Position numbers and translations under genes: made by a program. Shown one piece after another: positions 50,878 to 57,929 of a stretch of 57,929 nt of DNA. The stretch comes from an uncultured Eubacteriales bacterium. GTDB lineage: Bacteria > Bacillota > Clostridia > Lachnospirales > Lachnospiraceae. Each line of letters opens with the position of its first letter. Within the stretch, counting starts at the first letter, position 1. The DNA lies in NCBI GenBank assembly GCA_949289145.1, contig CASEML010000035.1, forward strand, positions 1 through 57,929, written 5' to 3'. The notes below the pieces were generated by a model. The model searched no databases, was not told the DNA's origin, and saw nothing but the letters and a program-made list of their open reading frames with translations.

Positions 50878-53100
50878 ATGGAAATTTTAGAGGGTTATGT
50901 GGATCATATTGTATTTCGAAATGCAGAAAACGGGTATACAGTAATGAATGTGGTGGCTGATGAGGAAGAAATCACCTGCGTGGGTTCCTTGCAGTACATT
51001 GATGAAGGTGAAATACTGGCAATGGAAGGCGAATATAAAGAGCACTCTCTGTATGGACAGCAGTTTGTAATTGAACGGTACCAATTGAAGGAACCGGAAG
51101 ATACTGTTGCCATTGAAAGGTATTTGGCATCGGGAGCTGTTAAAGGTGTAGGTGCGGCGCTGGCGGCACGCATTGTCAGAAGGTTTAAAGAGGATACCTT
51201 TCGGATTATAGAAGAAGAACCGGAACGCTTAAAAGAAGTAAAAGGTATCAGCGAACGTATGAGTCGAGAAATTGCGGCCCAAGTGGAAGAAAAAAAAGAT
51301 ATGCGTCAGGCAATGCTGTTTCTCCAGCAGTATGGTATTAATACCACACTGGCAGTACGGATTTATGAAAAATATGGAGCAGATATCTACCGTATTATTA
51401 AGGAAAATCCTTACCGTCTGGCCGACGATATTAATGGAATCGGCTTTAAGATTGCAGATGAAATTGCTTCCAAAGTGGGGATCAATACGGATTCTGACTT
51501 TCGTATCAAGAGCGGACTGCTCTATGTATTGGTGCAGGCTGGAAATGACGGACATACCTACCTTCCCAAAGAACAACTGCTGTCAAAGACAAAAGAACTT
51601 TTAGCACTGGACGAAGTGGATATGGAGAAGCATCTGATGGATATGGTGGTGGACAGAAAATTAATTATCAAGGAACAGGATGGTCAGGTGCACGTATTTG
51701 CTAATTTGAGCTATCATACAGAATTGAATGCCGCCAGAATGCTGACAGAGTTAAATATACTGTGCGGTCAGGAAGATTATCAGGTGGACAAGCGGATTGA
51801 GCGTATAGAACAGGAATTAGGAGAAGAACTGGAGGAAAAACAGCGCCTTGCAGTAAAGGAAGCCGTCCGAAATGGAGTTTTAGTGATTACAGGAGGTCCC
51901 GGTACCGGAAAAACCACTACAATTAATGCGATTTTAAAATATTTTGAAGAAGAAGATATGGTAGTGGAGTTAGCTGCACCTACCGGTAGGGCGGCAAAGC
52001 GAATGAGTGAGGCAACCGGATATGAGGCAAAAACGATCCATAGACTTTTGGAATTGTCAGGGATACCCGACGAAGGCGGAAGAACAGAATTTGAAAGAAA
52101 TGAGCAGAATCCGTTAGAAGCAGATGTAATTATTGTGGATGAAATGTCCATGGTAGACATTTATCTTTTCCATTCGCTTTTAAAGGCAATTGTGGCAGGC
52201 ACCAGACTGATCTTGGTAGGGGATGCCAATCAGCTGCCAAGTGTGGGTCCTGGGTGTGTGCTGAAGGATATTATTGAATCAGAAGTGTTTACTGTAGTGC
52301 GCCTGAAAAAAATCTTTCGGCAGGCGGCAAAAAGCAATATTGTTATCAATGCCCATAAAATCAATGAAGGTATGTCTTTGGATTTAGAAAATAAAAAGAC
52401 GGATTTCTTTATTATGCGCCGATATCAGGCCCAGGGGATTCTGGACATGATAAAAAAGCTGATCGTAGATATTCTGCCGCCAAATATTAAAGTGGAACCT
52501 TACGATATACAAGTAATGACTCCAATGAGAAAAGGACAGCTGGGAGTAGAAGAACTAAATGTATATCTTCAGGGAATATTAAATCCCCCTGCCAAGTCCA
52601 AGGCAGAAAAAAAACTGGGAAATGCAGTATTCCGTGTGGGTGATAAGGTAATGCAGATTAAAAATGATTACCAGCTGGAATGGGAAATTCAGAACAAATA
52701 CAAAATTCCAATAGAAAAAGGCACCGGAGTTTTCAACGGTGATATGGGAATTATCAGTGAAATTAATACATTTGCAGAAATGTTGACAGTTCACTTCGAT
52801 GATAATCGGACAGTTCGGTATTCTTTTAAACAAATGGAGGAGTTGGAACATGCTTATGCCATAACGATTCACAAGTCTCAGGGAAGTGAGTATCCTGCTG
52901 TTATTATGCCCCTTTTAAATGGTCCCCGAATGTTAATGAACCGAAATTTGCTGTATACGGGTGTAACTAGGGCAAAGCGGTGTGTTACTATTGTGGGGGA
53001 TGAGCGGACAGTGCAGGAAATGATTCACAATAAGAGCGAGAATAAGCGTTATACGGATCTGCGGGCGAGAATTTTGGAATTTAATACGGTGTTGGAATAA
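50878..53100 (+). CDS. recD2: ATP-dependent RecD2-type DNA helicase
   Basis: A 740-residue SF1B helicase. ATG 50878 has AAGGAAGGAGGG upstream; family members begin with the EGYVDHIVFRNAENGYTVMN OB-like domain. Then tandem HhH motifs (AVKGVGAALAARIV; NGIGFKIADEIASK), Walker A GGPGTGKTTT, DEMSMVD (Walker B), GDANQLPSVGPG (motif III), and C-terminal YAITIHKSQGSEYPAVIM and LLYTGVTRAK (V and VI). RecD2 unwinds 5' to 3' and functions in DNA repair and mismatch repair outside RecBCD. Downstream, comF is 27 bp after its stop. Confidence 0.94.
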   Translation: MEILEGYVDHIVFRNAENGYTVMNVVADEEEITCVGSLQYIDEGEILAMEGEYKEHSLYGQQFVIERYQLKEPEDTVAIERYLASGAVKGVGAALAARIVRRFKEDTFRIIEEEPERLKEVKGISERMSREIAAQVEEKKDMRQAMLFLQQYGINTTLAVRIYEKYGADIYRIIKENPYRLADDINGIGFKIADEIASKVGINTDSDFRIKSGLLYVLVQAGNDGHTYLPKEQLLSKTKELLALDEVDMEKHLMDMVVDRKLIIKEQDGQVHVFANLSYHTELNAARMLTELNILCGQEDYQVDKRIERIEQELGEELEEKQRLAVKEAVRNGVLVITGGPGTGKTTTINAILKYFEEEDMVVELAAPTGRAAKRMSEATGYEAKTIHRLLELSGIPDEGGRTEFERNEQNPLEADVIIVDEMSMVDIYLFHSLLKAIVAGTRLILVGDANQLPSVGPGCVLKDIIESEVFTVVRLKKIFRQAAKSNIVINAHKINEGMSLDLENKKTDFFIMRRYQAQGILDMIKKLIVDILPPNIKVEPYDIQVMTPMRKGQLGVEELNVYLQGILNPPAKSKAEKKLGNAVFRVGDKVMQIKNDYQLEWEIQNKYKIPIEKGTGVFNGDMGIISEINTFAEMLTVHFDDNRTVRYSFKQMEELEHAYAITIHKSQGSEYPAVIMPLLNGPRMLMNRNLLYTGVTRAKRCVTIVGDERTVQEMIHNKSENKRYTDLRARILEFNTVLE

Positions 53101-53127
53101 ACAAGAGATGGTAAAGGAGGAAAAAGT

Positions 53128-53877
53128 ACGAGGGAAGATATCAAAGATGATAAAAAGTGTATCAGGGAAATAGCAATAAAATGGCTGGATTATGTTTATC
53201 CTAGAACTTGTCCGGTGTGTACACAGATTCTGCCTCCGGGGGGCGCGCTTATCTGTGAAGAATGCAAGCTTAAGCTGGCTTATGTGAAAAATCCCCGGTG
53301 TAAAAAATGCGGAAAGCCGCTGGAAAGTCCGGGAAAAGAGTACTGCAGAGATTGTACTAAGAAAAAGCATTATTATAATGAAGGGCGTGTGGTTTGGATT
53401 TATACAAAAGAAATGCGGCAGTCAATTTACCGTTTTAAATATAATAACAAGCGGGAGTATGCAGACTTTTATGTGAAAGAACTGGTGCGCTTGTATGGCG
53501 GATGGATAACGGGGCTGGAGGTGGAAGCAATCATTCCGGTTCCCATGTATAATAGAAAATACAGAGTACGCGGTTTTAACCAGGCACAGGTACTGGCAGA
53601 AGGGATTGGGAGAGAAATGAACATCCCTGTTTTATCTGAAGTGGTGGGAAGAAATAAAAGTACGATTGCACAAAAAAACCTAAATAATAAAGAACGACAA
53701 GAAAATATAAAAAATGCTTTTAAAATCACTAATAATAAGGTAAAATTAAATAAAATCTTACTGGTGGATGATATATATACAACAGGCAGTACCATGGATG
53801 CCGTTTCTAGAGTTTTGCGGGAAAATGGCACAAAAGAAATATTTTTTGTTTGTCTGTGTACTAGCGGAGTGAATTAG
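53128..53877 (+). CDS. comFC: ComF-family phosphoribosyltransferase-like protein, probable ACG start
   Basis: The frame is open from the recD2 stop, yet has no ATG, GTG or TTG until GTG 53215, which falls inside the first zinc motif (RTCPVC). A perfect AAAGGAGG (53113-53120) lies seven bases before ACG 53128, so ACG is probably the start codon or a mutated ATG. From there about 249 residues: WLDYVYPRTCPVC, CEEC, CKKCGKPL and YCRDC zinc knuckle, then a PRTase domain with VRGFNQAQVLA and the PRPP loop ILLVDDIYTTGSTMDAVSR. ComFC acts in DNA uptake in Bacillus. If 53215 is used, the zinc site is broken. Confidence 0.82.
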   Translation, partial: TREDIKDDKKCIREIAIKWLDYVYPRTCPVCTQILPPGGALICEECKLKLAYVKNPRCKKCGKPLESPGKEYCRDCTKKKHYYNEGRVVWIYTKEMRQSIYRFKYNNKREYADFYVKELVRLYGGWITGLEVEAIIPVPMYNRKYRVRGFNQAQVLAEGIGREMNIPVLSEVVGRNKSTIAQKNLNNKERQENIKNAFKITNNKVKLNKILLVDDIYTTGSTMDAVSRVLRENGTKEIFFVCLCTSGVN

Positions 53878-53889
53878 GAGGGAAAAGGT

Positions 53890-54306
53890 ATGGATGTAAG
53901 AAATTGCAGAATGTGTGGGAAATTATTTAATTATATGGGAAACGGAAGACAAATTTGTTCGGCGTGTGCCAATGCATTGGAAGAAAAATTCTTTGAAGTA
54001 AGAGAATATGTTAGAGAAAATAAAGACGCGGGAATCAAGGAAGTGGCAGAGGCAAATGATGTGCCGGTAAGCCAGATAAAACAGTGGATTCGTGAAGAAA
54101 GACTGGCATTTTCGGAAAATTCACAGATTGGCATTGAATGTGAAAAGTGCGGTGCCCTTATTAAAACAGGACGTTTCTGTAAAGCGTGTAAAGGGAAAAT
54201 TGCCAATGGCTTATCCGAATCTATTGCAAAACCAAAAGTCATAGAGCCGCCAAAAAAGAATAATACAAATACTAAGGGACAGGCTCGTTTTATGGATAAA
54301 CTATAA
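53890..54306 (+). CDS. yvyF: Flagellar operon protein YvyF-like
   Basis: A 138-residue protein of the YvyF/TIGR03826 family: NCRMCGKLFNYMGNGRQICS (zinc pair), CANALEEKFFEVREYVRENK, GIKEVAEANDVPVSQIKQWI (a helix-turn-helix-like segment), then a second CEKCGALIKTGRFCKACK ribbon. In Bacillus yvyF lies between comFC and flgM. Here comFC precedes it in the same way but flgM, flgK and flgL are absent from the window. The role is not established; probably modulates flagellar synthesis. Confidence 0.86.
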   Translation: MDVRNCRMCGKLFNYMGNGRQICSACANALEEKFFEVREYVRENKDAGIKEVAEANDVPVSQIKQWIREERLAFSENSQIGIECEKCGALIKTGRFCKACKGKIANGLSESIAKPKVIEPPKKNNTNTKGQARFMDKL

Positions 54307-54324
54307 TATTGCAGGAGTGTAGGA

Positions 54325-55314
54325 ATGGTAACGATTAAGGAGGTAGCCGATTACGCGGGTGTTGCAATATCCACCGTTTCAAAAGTGCTGAATAATTACC
54401 CGAATATCAGTGAAGATACCAAAGAAAAGGTTCGGAAAGCTATAGATGAACTTCACTATGTACCAAATACCATAGCGGCAGCGCTGTCCTCGAAACGGTT
54501 TGCTAGAGTGGCACTGATTGTCAATTTGAATACACAGACTCAGGCCATAGATGAAATTACTATGCAGTATTTGTCTGGGGCACTAAATAAGGCGATGGAA
54601 AAAAACATTGAGGTAGTAACTATATTTTATTCTATGTTGGAAGGAATGACAGAAGATGAGATGATTCGCTATTTCCAGTCCCAGAGTATATTTGGCATTG
54701 TGATTTATGGAATGTCAAAGGATGATAAGGTGTTTCACAATCTGCTGAAGCGGGAGGTGTTTAAGAGTGTGGTGGTAGATGCCCCGTTTGTCAGCAATAA
54801 TACTTCTTCTGTGTGGGTGGATAACAAGAAAGCGCAGTATGATGTAGCTAAGCGGGCAGTATTAGATGATAACTGCAAACGAATCCTTTATATTGCCGGA
54901 AAAAAGAATGGTTATGTAACAGACTACCGTTTAGAAGGGATTCAAGAGCTGGCGGAGGAAAAGGAACTGGACTTAAAAATATGTTATGGAGAATTCAGCG
55001 AGCTAGAGTCCAGAAACATTGCTATAAAGTACGGCAGGGAGGCTGATTTGATTGTATGTGCCTCTGATCTGATGGCGATAGGAGCAATGAACGCCTGTAT
55101 AGACATTGATATATTTCGTCCTGTGTGCGGGTTTGATGGGATTACGCTGATGGGCTATGTGGGTAAGCAGATGCTTACAGTAAGGCAGGACTTTTATGCG
55201 GTGTCTCAGGCTGCCATCGAGGAAATTTGTCTGCTGCTGTCCGGAGAAAAAGGAAGAAGCCGCATAATGGATCATAAATTGGTAAAACTATATTATAAAG
55301 ACATTATTTGTTAA
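54325..55314 (+). CDS. LacI-family transcriptional regulator
   Basis: A 329-residue LacI-type repressor. VTIKEVADYAGVAISTVSKV is the helix-turn-helix, NYPNISEDTKEKVRKAIDEL and HYVPNTIAAALSSKR the hinge. The ligand domain (60-329) contains VALIVNLNTQTQAIDE, FGIVIYGMSK, VWVDNKKAQYDVAKRAV, LIVCASDLMAIGAMNAC and VCGFDGITLMGYVGKQMLTV. The next gene is glycogen phosphorylase, with a palindromic operator in its promoter, so maltodextrin or glucan-responsive repression of glgP is likely; the ligand is not known. Confidence 0.9.
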   Translation: MVTIKEVADYAGVAISTVSKVLNNYPNISEDTKEKVRKAIDELHYVPNTIAAALSSKRFARVALIVNLNTQTQAIDEITMQYLSGALNKAMEKNIEVVTIFYSMLEGMTEDEMIRYFQSQSIFGIVIYGMSKDDKVFHNLLKREVFKSVVVDAPFVSNNTSSVWVDNKKAQYDVAKRAVLDDNCKRILYIAGKKNGYVTDYRLEGIQELAEEKELDLKICYGEFSELESRNIAIKYGREADLIVCASDLMAIGAMNACIDIDIFRPVCGFDGITLMGYVGKQMLTVRQDFYAVSQAAIEEICLLLSGEKGRSRIMDHKLVKLYYKDIIC

Positions 55315-55321
55315 ATGGGCA

Positions 55322-55350
55322 AAAAATCCAAGGATTATCCTTGGATTTTT
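55322..55350 (+). terminator. Terminator of the LacI-type regulator
   Basis: Stem AAAAATCCAAGGA / TCCTTGGATTTTT with a TTA loop, ending in a T-run; 8 bp after the gene. Confidence 0.9.
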
Positions 55351-55400
55351 GTAAAAAATAGCAAAAACAGAAAATATTACAAAAATATTGAAATTTACAC

Positions 55401-55429
55401 TTGCGGAAAACGTTTTCCTATGTTATCCT
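55401..55429 (+). promoter_or_regulatory. glgP promoter with LacI-type operator
   Basis: TTGCGG (55401-55406), 17-base spacer, TATCCT (55424-55429). The 14-bp perfect palindrome GGAAAACGTTTTCC (55405-55418) overlaps the -35 and spacer. The central CG and AAAACGTTTT form is typical for LacI-family operators, so the regulator just upstream is the obvious binder; CcpA at a cre-like site is an alternative. Confidence 0.72.
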
Positions 55430-55508
55430 TTCAGTGTAAGAAAGAAGAAATTCAAAATATTACAAACAATAAATAGTAAGTTTTTTTAAAGTCAAAAGGA
55501 GGACTAAA

Positions 55509-57776
55509 ATGAGTTTACAGGAACAGTTAAACACATTAACAAAGAACAACTATGGTAAAGACATTGCTGCATGTTCCAATGCAGAAGTTTACTACAGCTT
55601 ACTTAACTTAACAAAAGAGCTGACAGCTAAGACACCTGCCATCGAAGGTGATAAGAAGATTTACTATATCTCAGCAGAATTCTTAATCGGTAAGTTATTA
55701 TCAAATAACTTAATTAACTTAGGAATCTATGATGAAGTAAAAGAAGTATTAGCAGCCAACGGCAAGAAGTTAAGTGAAATCGAAGAAGTAGAACCGGAAC
55801 CGTCTTTAGGTAATGGTGGTCTTGGAAGACTTGCTGCATGTTTCATTGATTCCATTGCAACACTTGGTTTACCGGGCGAAGGAATCGGTTTAAATTACCA
55901 TTTTGGTCTTTTCAAACAGGTATTTGAAAAGAACTTACAGAAAGAAACCAAAAATGACTGGATTGAAGATCAGTCCTGGTTAAATAAAACAGATATCAGC
56001 TTTGACGTAGAGTTTGGTGACTGCAAAGTGAAATCCGTTCTCTATGATATTGATGTAATTGGTTATGAAAACGGTGTAAACAAGCTTCGTTTATTTGATG
56101 TAGCAACGGTTGACGAAAGTATTGTGAAAGACGGTATTTCTTTCGATAAGACAGACATCGCTAAGAATCTTACTTTATTCTTATATCCAGATGACAGTGA
56201 TGAAGCAGGTAACTTACTTCGTATTTATCAGCAGTACTTCATGGTAAGCAACGGTGCTCAGTTGATCTTAAAAGACGCAAAAGCTAAGGGATACGACTTA
56301 CACAAGTTATATGACCATGCAGTAATTCAGATCAACGATACACATCCAAGTATGGTAATTCCTGAATTGATTCGTCTGTTAAAGGCAGAAGGTATTAGTA
56401 TGGATGAAGCGATTGAAATCGTTTCCAAGACATGTGCATATACAAATCACACAATCTTAGCAGAAGCTTTGGAAAAATGGCCGTTAAAATACTTAGAAAA
56501 GGTTGTTCCTCAGTTAGTTCCGATTATTAAGGAATTAGACAAGAGAGTTGCTGCTAAATATAAAGATGAAAAAGTTCAAATTATTGATAAAGATAAGAGA
56601 GTACACATGGCACATATGGACATTCACTATGGATTCAGTGTAAACGGTGTTGCTTATCTTCATACAGAAATTTTGAAGGATTCCGAATTAAAGCCATTTT
56701 ATGATATTTATCCTGAAAAATTCAATAACAAGACAAATGGTATCACCTTCAGAAGATGGTTATTATCATGTAACCCTGAGTTGGCTGCTTACATTACAGA
56801 GTTGATCGGTGACGGCTTCAAGAAAGATGCTGAAAAGTTAGAAGATTTATTAAAATATATCGATGATCAGAAGGTTCTTGATAAGATCAAAGAGATCAAG
56901 AAAGGTAAGAAAGCGGAATTAGCTGCATACCTGAAAGAAACACAGAATGTTGAAATAAATCCAGACGCTATTTTTGATATTCAGATTAAGCGTTTACATG
57001 AGTATAAGCGTCAGCAGATGAATGCATTATACATTATCTATAAATACTTGGATATTAAGAAAGGCAACAAACCTGCTACTCCGCTTACATTTATTTTTGG
57101 CGCAAAGGCTGCACCGGCTTACGTTATTGCAAAGGATATCATTCACTTGATCCTTACATTATCTGAAGTCATTAACAATGATCCCGAAGTTTCACCATAT
57201 ATGAAGGTTGTTATGGTTGAAAACTATAATGTAAGCAAAGCGGAAAAATTAATCCCGGCTTGTGATATTTCCGAACAGATTTCTTTAGCTTCTAAAGAAG
57301 CATCAGGAACAGGCAACATGAAGTTTATGTTAAACGGTGCTGTTACATTAGGAACAGAAGACGGTGCTAATGTTGAAATTCATCAGTTGGTAGGAGATGA
57401 CAATATCTACATCTTTGGTGAAGATTCTGATACAGTTATCAAACACTACGAAAAGGGTGATTATGTAGCGAAAGACTTCTATGAAAAAGATAAATTGATC
57501 AAAGAAATCGTAGACTTTATCGTAAGCAAAGAAGTTGTTGCTAAGGGTAACAAAGAAAACTTAGAACGTCTTCATAAAGAATTGATCAACAAAGACTGGT
57601 TTATGACCTTACTTGACATCAAAGATTATATTGCAACGAAAGATCGTATGTTCAAGGATTATGAAGATCAGAACAAGTGGAAGAAGATGATGCTGACAAA
57701 TATTGCTAAAGCAGGATTCTTCTCATCAGACAGAACAATCGCTGAATACAACAGAGATATCTGGAAATTAAAATAA
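55509..57776 (+). CDS. glgP: Glycogen/maltodextrin phosphorylase
   Basis: A 755-residue GT35 phosphorylase: [118 protein letters not shown] and the PLP region [20 protein letters not shown] with the Lys of GNMKF, then EDGANVEIH. It releases glucose-1-phosphate from storage glucan or maltodextrin. It is shorter than the E. coli enzymes (about 800). Codon use is strongly biased (GGT, GTA, CTT, AAG-rich), as in highly expressed genes. Excellent AGGAGG site. Confidence 0.95.
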   Translation: MSLQEQLNTLTKNNYGKDIAACSNAEVYYSLLNLTKELTAKTPAIEGDKKIYYISAEFLIGKLLSNNLINLGIYDEVKEVLAANGKKLSEIEEVEPEPSLGNGGLGRLAACFIDSIATLGLPGEGIGLNYHFGLFKQVFEKNLQKETKNDWIEDQSWLNKTDISFDVEFGDCKVKSVLYDIDVIGYENGVNKLRLFDVATVDESIVKDGISFDKTDIAKNLTLFLYPDDSDEAGNLLRIYQQYFMVSNGAQLILKDAKAKGYDLHKLYDHAVIQINDTHPSMVIPELIRLLKAEGISMDEAIEIVSKTCAYTNHTILAEALEKWPLKYLEKVVPQLVPIIKELDKRVAAKYKDEKVQIIDKDKRVHMAHMDIHYGFSVNGVAYLHTEILKDSELKPFYDIYPEKFNNKTNGITFRRWLLSCNPELAAYITELIGDGFKKDAEKLEDLLKYIDDQKVLDKIKEIKKGKKAELAAYLKETQNVEINPDAIFDIQIKRLHEYKRQQMNALYIIYKYLDIKKGNKPATPLTFIFGAKAAPAYVIAKDIIHLILTLSEVINNDPEVSPYMKVVMVENYNVSKAEKLIPACDISEQISLASKEASGTGNMKFMLNGAVTLGTEDGANVEIHQLVGDDNIYIFGEDSDTVIKHYEKGDYVAKDFYEKDKLIKEIVDFIVSKEVVAKGNKENLERLHKELINKDWFMTLLDIKDYIATKDRMFKDYEDQNKWKKMMLTNIAKAGFFSSDRTIAEYNRDIWKLK

Positions 57777-57797
57777 TAAAAGAAATATAAAAAAGGG

Positions 57798-57845
57798 GCT
57801 GTCGCATTAACGATTGAAAAATCGTGAAGCGACAGCTTCCTTTTT
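57798..57845 (+). terminator. Terminator of glgP
   Basis: Stem GCTGTCGC (57798-57805) / GCGACAGC (57829-57836) with an inner ACGATT/AATCGT extension, followed by TTCCTTTTT; 22 bp after glgP. Confidence 0.85.
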
Positions 57846-57929
57846 ACTGTTTTTACGGTTAATTTCAAGAAAAAGTTCTGATTTAGTCTACCATTCTGCA
57901 AAAAAAGCGTACTTTAATAAACCATTTTC

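Overview
The window looks like chromosome from a motile, low-G+C Firmicute, most likely a Lachnospiraceae member related to Roseburia/Agathobacter. That is an inference from AT-rich codon use, strong AGGAGG-type ribosome binding sites, flagellar rod genes beside an mbl-type actin gene, type III glutamine synthetase, and Bacillus/Clostridia gene orders (ireB-ruvX-DUF1292, mltG-trmR-trhP, mbl-flgF-flgG, comF-yvyF, nifZ-like-thiI, prmA-rsmE). No rRNA, tRNA, integrase, transposase or CRISPR array was seen.

Region 1 (1-19.5 kb) is a large one-direction glycan locus, probably for flagellin glycosylation. It holds five of the six steps of CMP-pseudaminic acid synthesis (pseC, pseH, pseI, pseG, pseF; pseB is not in the window). 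It also holds both partners for a dTDP-3-amino-3,6-dideoxyhexose (FdtA/QdtA-like ketoisomerase and FdtB/QdtB-like transaminase), a small formyltransferase between pseI and pseG, a NeuD/PglD-like acetyltransferase, three GT2 glycosyltransferases (one fused to a methyltransferase-like domain), two methyltransferases, three CgeB/DUF3880-type glycosyltransferases, a beta-propeller protein and a FemAB-like acyltransferase. Just before pseF lies a deletion scar joining a radical SAM gene start to an SGNH-hydrolase-like gene end. A fourth CgeB paralogue and a small helical protein sit at 25.4-26.9 kb.

Region 2 (19.6-25.0 kb) separates the fourth CgeB copy from the rest: KtrB/KtrA potassium uptake followed by a KdpD/KdpE two-component pair without kdpFABC. 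It is visibly richer in G+C than its flanks and may have been acquired separately.

Region 3 (27-37.3 kb) carries ilvE, a short accessory patch (an SDR oxidoreductase divergent from a frameshifted LysR gene), a large unassigned protein with a cyclic-nucleotide-binding-like N terminus, then prmA-rsmE-cysteine desulfurase-thiI and a His-less HPr homologue.

Region 4 (37.5-47.4 kb) is core housekeeping: mtaB, then ireB-ruvX-DUF1292-fur family-RNase J-ylbF-short mltG-trmR-trhP, an apparent terminal-inverted-repeat element, and glnN behind a candidate antitermination leader.

Region 5 (47.7-57.9 kb) has mbl-flgF-flgG-flgJ(rod binding), recD2, comF (with an apparent ACG start), yvyF, then a LacI-type regulator and glycogen phosphorylase, the latter preceded by a perfect palindromic operator.

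The most unusual parts are the composite glycosylation locus with its repeated CgeB enzymes and decayed cassette, the glnN leader with a hexaloop hairpin exclusive with its terminator, and the 186-bp inverted-repeat element.
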